64,000 bases of DNA from Rhodobacteraceae bacterium S2214 (GTDB lineage Bacteria > Pseudomonadota > Alphaproteobacteria > Rhodobacterales > Rhodobacteraceae). The stretch spans positions 14,446 through 78,445 of the forward strand of contig CP081165.1 in assembly GCA_025141675.1 (NCBI GenBank), given 5' to 3'. Shown one piece after another: positions 25,382 through 33,652 of the stretch. The position numbers were made by a program, and so were the translations under genes. The notes below the pieces were generated by a model, which ran no database searches, was not told where the DNA came from, and worked only from the letters and a program-made list of their open reading frames with translations. Positions within the stretch are counted from its first letter, which is position 1. Each line of letters starts with the position of its first letter.

Positions 25382-26110
25382 ATGACAACTAAATGTGAAG
25401 TGTGCCCTCTGAGAGGGCGCGATGCGTTCGCACCACTGACAAAAGACGCCGTCCGCGCCATGCAGCGTTTCAAGGTTGGCGAAATGACCGTCGATGCTGG
25501 AACGCCGTTAATGTTGGAGGGATCAAACAGCCCGCAGTTATACACCGCATTGCGGGGTATGGGCCTGCGATCCAAGACATTGCAGAATGGCCGTCGTCAG
25601 GTGGTGAACCTTGTGTTTCCCGGCGATTTTCTAGGACTGCAGGCCGCCCTGATGGGCGAAATGGGGCATTCGATTGAAGCCACAACGAAGATGACCCTGT
25701 GCGTTTTTGATCGCACCGAAATGTGGTCGTTCTTTCGGCAGGACCCAGAACGGGCTTTCGCGCTGACATGGCTCGCGGCGGTTGATGAACATTTTCTCGG
25801 TGAAACCATCACCACATTGGGCCAACGCGATGCCCTGCAATCAATCGCTTGGGCGCTGGTCAAAATCCACCGTCGTGGCAAATCGCTTGGGATGGTCGCC
25901 GATAATGCGATGACGTTTCCATATAAGCAGCAGGATCTTGCAGACACCTTGGGGTTGTCTTTGGTTCACACCAACAAGACGCTGACCAAGCTGCGTGAAA
26001 TGCAATGTGCTGTCTGGTCTGATGGCGTGTTGCAGGTGAACGATCTGGATAAACTGAGTGACATCGGAATGGTTGACCCTGAACCCGCTGTCCAACGTCC
26101 GATTATGTAA
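25382..26110 (+). CDS. Crp/Fnr family transcriptional regulator
   Basis: 242 residues. An N-terminal CEVCPLRGR segment with two Cys is followed by the cyclic-nucleotide-binding-like beta-roll (about 25-140) and the C-terminal Crp helix-turn-helix (YKQQDLADTLGLSLVHTNKTL). A central Cys also exists in MTLCVFD, but the three-Cys N-terminal cluster of Fnr is not complete, so an oxygen-sensing Fe-S centre is doubtful. The start ATG has AAAGGG upstream. It is followed by a strong bidirectional terminator. Targets are unknown. Confidence 0.88.
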   Translation: MTTKCEVCPLRGRDAFAPLTKDAVRAMQRFKVGEMTVDAGTPLMLEGSNSPQLYTALRGMGLRSKTLQNGRRQVVNLVFPGDFLGLQAALMGEMGHSIEATTKMTLCVFDRTEMWSFFRQDPERAFALTWLAAVDEHFLGETITTLGQRDALQSIAWALVKIHRRGKSLGMVADNAMTFPYKQQDLADTLGLSLVHTNKTLTKLREMQCAVWSDGVLQVNDLDKLSDIGMVDPEPAVQRPIM

Positions 26111-26134
26111 AACGCGCCACGCTTTGTGCCACGA

Positions 26135-26168
26135 AAAAGGGGCCGGATCATACGATCCAGCCCCTTTT
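26135..26168. terminator. bidirectional rho-independent terminator
   Basis: AAAAGGGGC...GCCCCTTTT, with an 11-pair stem carrying one C/A mismatch and the loop ATAC, lies between the convergent Crp/Fnr and CsbD genes. A-run and T-run are on both sides, so it works in both directions. Confidence 0.85.
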
Positions 26169-26193
26169 ATTTGGTCTGTATGACCGTCGCGTC

Positions 26194-26394
26194 TTAGGAC
26201 GCTTTGGCCATCCATGCGTCTACTTCTTCGCGCACTTCTTCTTTGGTCTTGCCGTATTTGGACTGAATCAGACCTTCGAGCTGTTCGCGGTCGCCTGCGA
26301 CTTGATCAACTTCGTCGTCTGTCAATTTGCCCCACTGCGAAACAGCTTTGCCTTTGAATTGCTTCCATTCACCTTGTACTTGATCCCAGTTCAT
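26194..26394 (-). CDS. CsbD family stress protein
   Basis: 66 residues: MNWDQVQGEWKQFKGKAVSQ, then WGKLTDDEVDQVAGDREQLEG and a Lys/Glu-rich end. This is a typical CsbD-like protein, small, hydrophilic and induced in general stress responses in many bacteria; molecular function is unknown. GGAG sits 6 bases before the ATG at 26394. It has a GGAAC-N17-GTT promoter shared in a divergent layout with the AI-2E family gene, so EcfG control is likely. Confidence 0.88.
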   Translation of the reverse strand: MNWDQVQGEWKQFKGKAVSQWGKLTDDEVDQVAGDREQLEGLIQSKYGKTKEEVREEVDAWMAKAS

Positions 26395-26430
26395 CATGGT
26401 CTCCTTCATTTGCGTTTCGATTGATAGAGC

Positions 26431-26455
26431 AACTGGAGGCTGTGCATTTCGTTCC
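26431..26455 (-). promoter_or_regulatory. EcfG-type promoter of csbD-like gene
   Basis: On the minus strand: GGAAC (26455-26451), 17 bases, GTT (26433-26431). This matches the alphaproteobacterial EcfG consensus GGAAC-N16/17-GTT and lies about 40 bases before the csbD start. Confidence 0.75.
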
Positions 26456-26463
26456 AATGTTTT

Positions 26464-26488
26464 GGAACGAAATGGCATGTCGTCAGTT
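26464..26488 (+). promoter_or_regulatory. EcfG-type promoter of AI-2E family gene
   Basis: GGAAC (26464-26468), 17 bases, GTT (26486-26488), followed by the gene start at 26516. It is back to back with the csbD promoter, with the two -35 boxes 8 bases apart. Confidence 0.75.
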
Positions 26489-26515
26489 CTTTGTAAGCAA
26501 TAGAAAGGCCTTCAC

Positions 26516-27520
26516 ATGCAATTTGTCGAAAAGTTCGCCGTCCCCATCTGGATTCTGGCTGTGGTGGGGGTGATGGTGGTGCTGAATTTTGCAGCGACGC
26601 TGTTTGCACCGATCTTGTTGGCCGTTGTTTTGGGGGTGGTTCTATCGCCAGTGTCCGATTTGATGGACCGGTTTGGATTGCCGCGCGGGTTAAGTGCGTT
26701 TTCGACGCTCGCGATCACGTTGCTGGTGATTGCCGTGGTGTTGTTCTTACTTGAACCTGTTTTGACGACGGCCATCAACCGCGCCCCTGTGATCTGGTAT
26801 GAATTACGCGAGACTGTTGAAATGGCTCAGTCCGCGTTGCGTGGTCTCGAAGAGGCGGGCGAAGAAGTTGCCGATGCGTTGGGCAGCGAAAACGCTGGCG
26901 CACCGACCGAGGAAACGGTGGTTGTTCCTTCGGCCACAGAAGCGTTGTTATACGCGCCGGGTTATGCCGCCCGTGTGATGATCTTTATCGGTACGCTCTA
27001 TTTCTTTTTGTTGTCGCGCGACGAAGTTTACGCCTACATCGAAAAACTGGATCGCGGTCTGACAGGTGGCGATATGCGCGAAGCTGAAAAGCAGGTGTCG
27101 CGCTATTTTCTGACGATCACCATCATCAACGCGAGTTTTGGTGCGCTGGTCAGCGTCATGTTGGCGATCATGGGCATGCCTTTCCCGATCGTTTGGGGTT
27201 TCCTGGCCGCCTTAGCGAACTTCATTCTGTATCTGGGGCCACCGATGTTTGCCGTGTGTTTGCTGGTCGGGGGGATCGTTGCGTTTGACGGCCCGCTGAG
27301 TTTTGCGCCCGCGGTGATCTATGTTGTGGCCAACATGATCGAAGGGCAGTTCGTGACACCGTCCTTGGTGGGTCGCACAATGGATGTGAACCCGCTTTTA
27401 GTGTTCCTGTCGCTGGTCGTGTGGCTGTGGATGTGGGGCCCGGTCGGCGGGATCATCGCGATCCCATTGCTGGTTTGGGTCTTGGCCCTGCGCGACCGCT
27501 ACAAAGTGGCGGTCGTTTAG
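26516..27520 (+). CDS. AI-2E family transporter (PerM-like membrane protein)
   Basis: 334 residues. There are two to three N-terminal membrane segments, a soluble region (about 100-140), then further segments with the family blocks FPIVWGFLAALANFILYLGP and VYVVANMIEGQFVTPSLVGR, and the C-terminal WGPVGGIIAIPLLV. The family includes TqsA and PerM and sodium/proton antiporters; the substrate is not predictable. It is preceded by an EcfG-type promoter. Its 3' end overlaps the convergent phospholipase D gene by 4 bases. Confidence 0.88.
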   Translation: MQFVEKFAVPIWILAVVGVMVVLNFAATLFAPILLAVVLGVVLSPVSDLMDRFGLPRGLSAFSTLAITLLVIAVVLFLLEPVLTTAINRAPVIWYELRETVEMAQSALRGLEEAGEEVADALGSENAGAPTEETVVVPSATEALLYAPGYAARVMIFIGTLYFFLLSRDEVYAYIEKLDRGLTGGDMREAEKQVSRYFLTITIINASFGALVSVMLAIMGMPFPIVWGFLAALANFILYLGPPMFAVCLLVGGIVAFDGPLSFAPAVIYVVANMIEGQFVTPSLVGRTMDVNPLLVFLSLVVWLWMWGPVGGIIAIPLLVWVLALRDRYKVAVV

Positions 27521-29055
27521 GTCATTTCTTCCGGCACGCCCGGTAGGTTGCGCCCGAAACGGCGGGCCGGTGCGATGGGATAAGGCAGCAGGAACCCGTC
27601 GCGATTTTGGGGCGGTGTCTGTGCGTTGTCTTGCGCAATCTGGCGCCACGTCGCGACCTGTTTGGAAAGGTCTGTGTCGTCATCGTCGGGCAGCCAATGC
27701 CGAAAACAAGCCTTGGTCAGTTTTGCGACGTCTTCTCGGCGGGTCAGTGTCAGTCCCACTTCGGTATCCCAGCGCAGGCTACGCCCGTTCAGATTGGCAG
27801 ATGACACAATCGCTGCTGTATTATCAAAGATCGCTACTTTTGAGTGCACATAGATCAGTGGCGCGGATTTGAGCGTTCCGCGACTGTCATCTGTCACTGG
27901 CCGTGGTTGTGCGGGCGACGTGACAAAGACCCTATCGCCGAAGGCCTTGACGATCATGTCGATGCATTTGGCCTGCAAGTATTCGCCATACCGCGCATCG
28001 CTGCGGGTGCTGTTGTGAAAAGCGACGTCTTCGGGGGCACCCGGAAGTAAGACAAGCAATTGCAGGTCGGGGTTTGCTTTCGCTGCCTCTGATAGCGCCT
28101 TTGCGATGGGTTTACTGCGCAGAAACTGGGTTTCCAGATAAATAAAGCGCTGCGCTTTTTTGATCTGGTCGATGTGAGCGGCTTCTAATTCTGTGACGAG
28201 AGGGCGGGGGGACAGGCGGAACGCGCTTGATGTGCGTGGTGCAGATAGTGTGCGCAGCAACGATTGTTTGGGTTTTGCTGGTGCAGTTCCAGATGTGACG
28301 GCCAGCAGTTCGTTTAGGTGTTCGGCTGCTTCGTTGGCGATAGAACCGGACGTTAGGATCTGACAATCCCGCCAGGTCTGTTCGCCCGGTCTGTCGTGAT
28401 CGGGTGTGTCGTACCGCCGTTCATCCAGATCGAGCCCGCCGATGTAGGCATTCGTGTCGTCAAAGACCGCTATCTTTTGGTGATGTGTGGTTGGCACGAG
28501 CCGGGGCAAAAGGCGTCGGTTCGCTCGCAGATTTGGGTGGTCCCCAATCATGTAGGGCGCAAGCAGCGGCATCATCGATAGATCGCGCTTGGCTTCATTC
28601 GCGGGCAAGGCGTTTAGCCGACGCGCCTCTTTCGTGATTTCGTGCATGACCTTGGGCCAAAGCATCGCCGCAGACCCACGTCCAATGCGGGCGGGGTGCA
28701 TAGCGGGCGTGATGTGCAACAGATCGGGCCTGCCGGATGCTTCGCCTGCAGAGATAAACCGGCGCACCGCATTCCACGTCATCCGGTGATCATCGGGGCG
28801 CACGATAGGGTCGAAATCGGTCAGGATCATGCGGATCGCCACGCCACGCCGCAGCGTGTGGGCAATCAGATCGTACCAGTCTTCCCCAATTGCACGCCCT
28901 GCGTCGGAACGCAGTTTGGTGCGGGGGTCAAACACGCGAAACCCGGCCGCTATGTGCGACCGGGCTTGCAGAAATTGCTGCTCAAGGGCTGGATAGGAAG
29001 ATGATGCGGTTAGAAAGATTTGTGTCTCACCAATCGCATCTAGGTGATCGCCCAT
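27517..29055 (-). CDS. phospholipase D family protein
   Basis: About 512 residues. Two HKD motifs are visible: THHQKIAVFDDTNAYIGGLD (about residue 220) and VHSKVAIFDNTAAIVSSANL (about 420). Both Lys and Asp are present, so the enzyme is likely active on phospholipids or as a cardiolipin-synthase-like transferase. There is no membrane segment or signal peptide. The ATG at 29055 has GAAGGAAA upstream; an upstream ATG is less likely. A small PLDc_N membrane protein gene starts the unit 39 bases before it, and together they resemble the split parts of a cardiolipin synthase. Confidence 0.9.
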   Translation of the reverse strand: MGDHLDAIGETQIFLTASSSYPALEQQFLQARSHIAAGFRVFDPRTKLRSDAGRAIGEDWYDLIAHTLRRGVAIRMILTDFDPIVRPDDHRMTWNAVRRFISAGEASGRPDLLHITPAMHPARIGRGSAAMLWPKVMHEITKEARRLNALPANEAKRDLSMMPLLAPYMIGDHPNLRANRRLLPRLVPTTHHQKIAVFDDTNAYIGGLDLDERRYDTPDHDRPGEQTWRDCQILTSGSIANEAAEHLNELLAVTSGTAPAKPKQSLLRTLSAPRTSSAFRLSPRPLVTELEAAHIDQIKKAQRFIYLETQFLRSKPIAKALSEAAKANPDLQLLVLLPGAPEDVAFHNSTRSDARYGEYLQAKCIDMIVKAFGDRVFVTSPAQPRPVTDDSRGTLKSAPLIYVHSKVAIFDNTAAIVSSANLNGRSLRWDTEVGLTLTRREDVAKLTKACFRHWLPDDDDTDLSKQVATWRQIAQDNAQTPPQNRDGFLLPYPIAPARRFGRNLPGVPEEMT

Positions 29056-29094
29056 TTGTTTGTTTCCTTCACGGGCCCGAAAGCGGCGCAATTG

Positions 29095-29283
29095 TTAGGC
29101 TGGCATACGGCTGGACCGTGGGCCTGCAACCAACCAAGCGATAAAGCCCAGCAGTGGCAAGATCAGAACGACGAGTGTCCAAAGAACTTTTGAACCGGTC
29201 GTGGCACCTGATCCGATAATTGAAACGATAGCCCATACGTTCAGGACCAAAAGAATAAAACCGCCAATACCTGCATATTCCAT
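29095..29283 (-). CDS. PLDc_N-domain small membrane protein
   Basis: 62 residues with two membrane helices (residues about 5-25 and 33-55) and the PLDc_N pattern ...LWTLVVLILPLLGFIAWLVAGPRSS. In cardiolipin synthases this domain is fused in front of the PLD domains; here it is a separate gene directly before the PLD protein. GGAG is 8 bases upstream of the ATG. A GGAAC-N17-GTT promoter lies at 29345-29321, so the pair is probably part of the stress regulon. Confidence 0.85.
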   Translation of the reverse strand: MEYAGIGGFILLVLNVWAIVSIIGSGATTGSKVLWTLVVLILPLLGFIAWLVAGPRSSRMPA

Positions 29284-29320
29284 GATGTATCTCCGTCTTG
29301 TTATGTTGCGTTGGCTGAGC

Positions 29321-29345
29321 AACCGCCAGCGCCGGATAAGGTTCC
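29321..29345 (-). promoter_or_regulatory. EcfG-type promoter of PLDc_N gene
   Basis: On the minus strand: GGAAC (29345-29341), 17 bases, GTT (29323-29321), then GCTC as in the csbD promoter. It lies about 40 bases before the start codon. Confidence 0.75.
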
Positions 29346-29401
29346 GAAATAATGACGTGTTGCGACAAAAGGCCCTGTTTTTAAAGGATTTCAGATTCAT
29401 T

Positions 29402-29426
29402 GGAACCATCCCCCAAATGTCCAGTT
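29402..29426 (+). promoter_or_regulatory. EcfG-type promoter of DUF1328-dps unit
   Basis: GGAAC (29402-29406), 17 bases, GTT (29424-29426), then GCTA. It lies 60 bases before the DUF1328 gene. No closer promoter for dps is seen, so both genes probably depend on it. Confidence 0.75.
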
Positions 29427-29485
29427 GCTACACCAAGCGCGGCAAACATCGTCGCCACCGTAACTGAACCGAAAGGATCGAACCG

Positions 29486-29647
29486 ATGCTACATTACTCA
29501 CTTATCTTTCTTGTTGTTGCAGTGATCGCTGCTGTTTTTGGATTTGGCGGGATCGCCAGCGCCTCTGCAGGGATTGCGCAAATCCTGTTCTTTATTTTCT
29601 TGGCGCTGTTCGTGATTAGCCTGATCGCGCGTGTCGTCAAAAGATAG
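29486..29647 (+). CDS. DUF1328 small membrane protein
   Basis: 53 residues with two hydrophobic helices separated by [13 protein letters not shown], the DUF1328 (YtjA-like) signature. The start follows GAAAGGATCG. Small proteins of this family are common in stress and stationary-phase regulons; function is unknown. It lies 51 bases before dps and after an EcfG-type promoter. Confidence 0.85.
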   Translation: MLHYSLIFLVVAVIAAVFGFGGIASASAGIAQILFFIFLALFVISLIARVVKR

Positions 29648-29698
29648 TCGCCCCCCTGATCTGACCCCAAACCAATTTACCCCCGAAAGGAGAACACC

Positions 29699-30196
29699 AT
29701 GACACAGGCATTGAATATCGTAGGCGAAGAAACAGACGTCCCATCCGGCGTGCGTAACCAAGACGCACTGGCCGAAGCCATTTCCGGTGTGCTGGCGGAC
29801 ACGTACCGCCTGACGTTCAAGACACACGCCTATCATTGGAATGTTGAAGGTCCACTGTTCTATTCGGTCCACAACCTGACCGAAGGCCAGTACGAGAACC
29901 TATTTGGCGCTGCTGATGAGCTGGCCGAACGTATCCGCGCACTTGGCAAGATGGCCCCGACACAGATGTCGGCCATCATGGACGGATCAGTTGTACAAGA
30001 TCGCGACGGCGCATTGTCTGCTGGTGAGATGTGTGAAGATTTGGCAGGCGACCACGCACGTATCGCGCATCGTTTGCACGCATTGATCAAAATCGCAGGC
30101 GACAACAACGATCCCGTCACTGAAGATTTGGCGACAGAGCGGTCAGCGTTTCACGAAAAAGCCGCATGGATGCTGCGTGCTTTGACCAAGGCATAA
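29699..30196 (+). CDS. dps: Dps family DNA-protection / ferritin-like protein
   Basis: 165 residues. The Dps ferroxidase and core signature is present: TFKTHAYHWNVEGPLFYSVHNLTEGQYENL, then the DELAERIRALG helix with conserved D and E. Dps dodecamers oxidise and store iron and shield DNA during oxidative stress and starvation. A strong AAAGGAG site precedes the start. It follows the DUF1328 gene and is closed by a strong terminator. Confidence 0.93.
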   Translation: MTQALNIVGEETDVPSGVRNQDALAEAISGVLADTYRLTFKTHAYHWNVEGPLFYSVHNLTEGQYENLFGAADELAERIRALGKMAPTQMSAIMDGSVVQDRDGALSAGEMCEDLAGDHARIAHRLHALIKIAGDNNDPVTEDLATERSAFHEKAAWMLRALTKA

Positions 30197-30204
30197 CACT
30201 GCAC

Positions 30205-30242
30205 AAAAAAGCCCCCGCGCCGTGATGGCGCGGGGGCTTTTT
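30205..30242. terminator. strong bidirectional terminator
   Basis: A perfect 11-base stem GCCCCCGCGCC / GGCGCGGGGGC with loop GTGAT, an A-run before (30205-30210) and a T-run after (30238-30242). It separates the convergent dps and phyR genes. Confidence 0.92.
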
Positions 30243-30261
30243 GCTGTTCTTGTTTTAGGAC

Positions 30262-31065
30262 TCAAGAGTTGTGCAGCGTTTCGGTTGTTGAGAAGAACAA
30301 TGCTTGGCTGACGGCAGACCGGACTTGGTCGACCTTGAACGGTTTCGAGATCAGGAAAGCAGGTTCCGGACGATCACCGGTCAGCAGACGTTCTGGGAAT
30401 GCTGTGATGAACACGACTGGTACATCGAGACCTTCGAGCAGATCGTTGACTGCGTCGATACCGGATGAATTATCCGCCAGTTGGATGTCTGCAAGGATCA
30501 GGCTTGGCTTGTCTGCTTTGCCAAGTGCGACGGCTTCGGTGCGTGTCCGCGCCACGCCTGTGACCCGATGACCCAAGTCTGTCACGATATCTTCGAGATC
30601 GGCTGCGATAATCGGTTCGTCTTCGATAATCATCACGGCACCAGAAGAGCTGGCAGCGATTTCTGCAATCGCGATGTCCAAGAGTTGGCTGACTTCGGTG
30701 TCATCTGCTTCGATGATCCGGCCGATTTCTTCGCGTGTGAACCCTTCGATGGTTTTCAACAACAAAACTTCGCGGGCGTTTGTTGTCAGGGCTGCAAGGT
30801 GGTCTTGGGCTTTGCGCACCAATCCATCAACTTCGTCCTCGATGCTAAGCTGACGACCGGAAGTCACCCAGATCGCATGGAAGCACCGAAATAGGCCTTC
30901 CTTGATTGTTGGGGCTTCTTCGACGGTGCTGCGGTCACGCAGAATTACGTCAAGTGTTGCGACGGCATACTTGTCGCCCCGCCCCTGAGAGCCGGTCAAT
31001 GCGCGTGCATAGCGGCGTAGGTACGGCAACTCTGCGGCGACATGATCCGAGAACGTGTTGTCCAT
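30262..31065 (-). CDS. phyR: general stress response regulator PhyR
   Basis: About 267 residues. The N-terminal half is a sigma-factor-like domain (LPYLRRYARALTGSQGRGD, NAREVLLLKTIEGFTREEIG). The C-terminal half is a receiver with MIIEDEP, the phospho-acceptor Asp in LILADIQLA, Thr in VVFITAF and Lys in LISKPF. Phosphorylated PhyR binds NepR and frees EcfG. The ATG at 31065 gives the usual PhyR length and N-terminus; two earlier ATGs are in frame. It is divergent from nepR-ecfG, with a symmetric GGAAC promoter pair between them. Confidence 0.95.
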   Translation of the reverse strand: MDNTFSDHVAAELPYLRRYARALTGSQGRGDKYAVATLDVILRDRSTVEEAPTIKEGLFRCFHAIWVTSGRQLSIEDEVDGLVRKAQDHLAALTTNAREVLLLKTIEGFTREEIGRIIEADDTEVSQLLDIAIAEIAASSSGAVMIIEDEPIIAADLEDIVTDLGHRVTGVARTRTEAVALGKADKPSLILADIQLADNSSGIDAVNDLLEGLDVPVVFITAFPERLLTGDRPEPAFLISKPFKVDQVRSAVSQALFFSTTETLHNS

Positions 31066-31109
31066 GGTGTTACTTTCCGTCATTTTTTCAATCTTTTTTG
31101 CAGTTCTTT

Positions 31110-31141
31110 GGAACAATACTGCCAACTACGGGTATTGTTCC
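31110..31141. promoter_or_regulatory. palindromic divergent EcfG-type promoters (phyR / nepR)
   Basis: A 10-base perfect inverted repeat, GGAACAATAC / GTATTGTTCC, with a 12-base spacer. Each arm supplies the -35 GGAAC of one direction and the -10 GTATTG of the other, 17 bases apart. Rightward it serves nepR-ecfG-kinase, leftward phyR. The -10 reads GTA, not GTT. Confidence 0.65.
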
Positions 31142-31184
31142 ATGTAAGTTTCAAATTGGCACACAAAAATTAGTTAGGACCTCC

Positions 31185-31349
31185 ATGTCTGAAGGCAAAC
31201 ATCCGAAGCGTGACGCTGTCATCGCGCATCATATCGATGAGAACCTGAAAGAGGTTTTCGCCGATTATGCGAGCGGCGATATGCCGACAGAGATTGTTGA
31301 TCTGTTGACTGTGTTGAAAGCACAGGATCAGGAGAGAAACAGCAAATGA
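31185..31349 (+). CDS. nepR: anti-sigma factor NepR
   Basis: 54 residues, with the NepR core HIDENLKEVFADYASGDMPTEIVDLLTVL. It holds EcfG inactive until phospho-PhyR sequesters it. The ATG follows AGGACC, and its stop overlaps the ecfG start by 4 bases (ATGA), the coupling usual for anti-sigma/sigma pairs. Confidence 0.92.
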   Translation: MSEGKHPKRDAVIAHHIDENLKEVFADYASGDMPTEIVDLLTVLKAQDQERNSK

Positions 31350-31903
31350 GCCATCCTGATCCGAAGGAAGAGCTGATTTCCTTGATGCCGAACCTGCGCG
31401 GTTTCGCGATGAGTTTGTGCCGCAACCGTAGTCTTGCAGACGATATGATGCAGGATACGATCGTAAAAGCGTGGGCCAAGATCGATACGTTTGAACCGGG
31501 CAGCAATATGAAAGCGTGGCTTTTTACGATCCTGCGCAACACGTATTATACCCGTCACCAAAAGATGAAACGCGAAGTATCCGACAAGGATGGCGCGTTT
31601 ACAGATACGCTGTCGGTGAAGCCGGACCATGACGGACGTCTTCAGATGCGCGACTTTAAGACCGCTTTTGAGACGCTGCCGGATGAACAGCGTGAAGCAC
31701 TGATGTTGGTGGGGGCCCAGGGGTTTTCGTATGAAGAAGCCGCAGACACCGTGGGTGTCGCTATCGGTACGATCAAAAGCCGCGTAAACCGTGCCCGTGC
31801 TGCATTGACCGAATTAATGTCGCTTGATGGCGAAAGTGCCATGGAACTAACTGATCAGTCGACAGTTGCTGTCATTAATCGCGACATAATTCTGGAAAAC
31901 TAA
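31346..31903 (+). CDS. ecfG: ECF sigma factor EcfG
   Basis: 185 residues. Region 2 reads SLCRNRSLADDMMQDTIVKAWAKIDTFEPG and then KAWLFTILRNTYYT. Region 4 is EQREALMLVGAQGFSYEEAA, followed by VAIGTIKSRVNRARA. This is the EcfG/ECF15 type, which directs RNA polymerase to GGAAC-N16/17-GTT promoters. Such promoters are dense in the surrounding 10 kb. It is coupled to nepR and to the kinase gene (one-base overlap TAATG). Confidence 0.94.
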   Translation: MSHPDPKEELISLMPNLRGFAMSLCRNRSLADDMMQDTIVKAWAKIDTFEPGSNMKAWLFTILRNTYYTRHQKMKREVSDKDGAFTDTLSVKPDHDGRLQMRDFKTAFETLPDEQREALMLVGAQGFSYEEAADTVGVAIGTIKSRVNRARAALTELMSLDGESAMELTDQSTVAVINRDIILEN

Positions 31904-33636
31904 TGACCCAATTGGCGGATGCGGCACCAAAGCGGTGGTATCATGGACTACGCGCGCGCGTAATCTTGATGCTTAGTCTCGCTGCATTCCCAATCGGTAT
32001 GATTGCGGTTTTCCAGACCACACGCCTAGCTGAGACTGCTGACGAAAACGCTGAACTTGCTTTGTTGGCGTTGTCAGACCAAGCGGTGCAAGCGGAACGG
32101 TTGCTGATCCAGCGCGCGTTTGGGGCCGCCAATATGTTGGGGAACCTCGCGCCGTATCTGCTCGAAAACCCAGATGAATGTGCGCCGGTTCTTCAGGGTG
32201 TCATCCAAACCGAACCCTCATTTAGTTTTGCAGGGATCATGCCGCTTGATGGTGTGATGGACTGTTCGTCAGTCGAGGAAACGCTGGAATTCGGGAACTA
32301 CGAAGGTTTTGCAGAGCGGATGCAAAACCCGACCGCCAATGTCGAAATGAATCCTGTCGCACAGGGCAGCAACGCGGCGGTGATCATCGTTTCCACCCCC
32401 TTCGAGATCAACGGCGTGTTCGCCGGCTATACCTCTGTTTCGATCCCGCAGTTGAAGTTAGCACAGCAAAAAGCGTTGTCCGATCTGCCAGTGTCAGGCT
32501 TGGTTGAACTGTTTACGTTCAACGAAAGGGGCGATGTTCTGACCGCCGAGCATAGTCTTGAATCGGTCGACACGTTGCTACCGGAAAATTTTGACGTGAC
32601 CCGTTTCCCGAAGTTCCGTGCGCAATCGTTCCGCGATTTCGCGCAAACCGGCGAAAAGTACATCTATACTGTGGTCCCTGTGGCTGACAGCCCGACGACG
32701 ATCGTCGGGGTTTGGGACCCTGACGCGACGACCGAAGCGGGTGCGATGCAATCCCCAATTCCGGCCAGTGCCTTTCCGATCATCATGTGGATTGCGACCG
32801 TCGTCGTGGCCGTGATGGCGCTGTATTCGTTAGTGATCAAACACATCGCGGTCCTGCGCAAACAGATGAACAGGTTCGCGGTCACACGTACCGTGCCCGA
32901 AACAGGTTTGAGCAGCGGCGCACCCGCGGAGCTGCTGGAAATTCAGGAACGTTTTGTTGACCTGACCGATGATATTCTGCGCGAGGAAGCCCGTCTTGAA
33001 GCGATGGTGCGCGAACAGAAGGTGCTTGCGAAAGAAGTGCACCACCGCGTGAAGAACAACCTGCAAATGATCGCGTCGATCATGAATATGCAGATCCGTA
33101 ATGCCGAACAGCCCGAGACAATTGAGACGTTGCAACGTGTGCAAGACCGGATTGCTGCACTGGCCGATGTGCACAAGGATCTTTATTCGACCCAAGACGA
33201 AGGGCGGGTCAATGTTGGGTCGCTGGTTGACCGGACCGTCCAGCATTCCGTTGAAGTCGGCGTACCGGATGTCACCGAGATCAATCTTGAAAAATCCATC
33301 GCGGACGTTTGGATGTTCCCTGATCAGGTCGTCGCCCTGTCGTTGCTTGCCAATGAAGCGATCACCAACGCCATTAAATACATGTCAGCCCAACCAGGTG
33401 AAAAACCGACATTGATTGTCAGTCTGCAACAAGATGGAGAGACGTGCACGTTGCGCGTGTCAAATTCGACAGTGGGTGAGACAGCGGGGCGTGGCACAGG
33501 CATCGGGTCAAAACTGATCCGCGCGTTCGGGATTAAACTGGATGCTGAACAAGACGTCACGCACGAGGCCGGTCTTTATACGTTGCAGGTGCGTTTCGCG
33601 ATTGCTGCATTTGAGAACGAAAGCCATGATTACTAA
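31903..33636 (+). CDS. membrane sensor histidine kinase (HisKA_2 type), probable PhyR kinase
   Basis: 577 residues. One membrane segment lies near 18-38, a periplasmic sensor domain of about 250 residues (Cache-like by layout) follows, and a second segment is at about 291-312. A cytoplasmic HisKA_2 domain has the phospho-acceptor His in KEVHHRVKNNLQMIASI (about 380) and the N-box ANEAITNAIKY, then GTGIGSKLI. HisKA_2/HWE kinases phosphorylate PhyR in general stress systems. It is the third gene of nepR-ecfG-kinase, so a cognate role is likely. The signal is unknown. Confidence 0.9.
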   Translation: MTQLADAAPKRWYHGLRARVILMLSLAAFPIGMIAVFQTTRLAETADENAELALLALSDQAVQAERLLIQRAFGAANMLGNLAPYLLENPDECAPVLQGVIQTEPSFSFAGIMPLDGVMDCSSVEETLEFGNYEGFAERMQNPTANVEMNPVAQGSNAAVIIVSTPFEINGVFAGYTSVSIPQLKLAQQKALSDLPVSGLVELFTFNERGDVLTAEHSLESVDTLLPENFDVTRFPKFRAQSFRDFAQTGEKYIYTVVPVADSPTTIVGVWDPDATTEAGAMQSPIPASAFPIIMWIATVVVAVMALYSLVIKHIAVLRKQMNRFAVTRTVPETGLSSGAPAELLEIQERFVDLTDDILREEARLEAMVREQKVLAKEVHHRVKNNLQMIASIMNMQIRNAEQPETIETLQRVQDRIAALADVHKDLYSTQDEGRVNVGSLVDRTVQHSVEVGVPDVTEINLEKSIADVWMFPDQVVALSLLANEAITNAIKYMSAQPGEKPTLIVSLQQDGETCTLRVSNSTVGETAGRGTGIGSKLIRAFGIKLDAEQDVTHEAGLYTLQVRFAIAAFENESHDY

Positions 33637-33652
33637 GGTTTCCAGTTATTTT

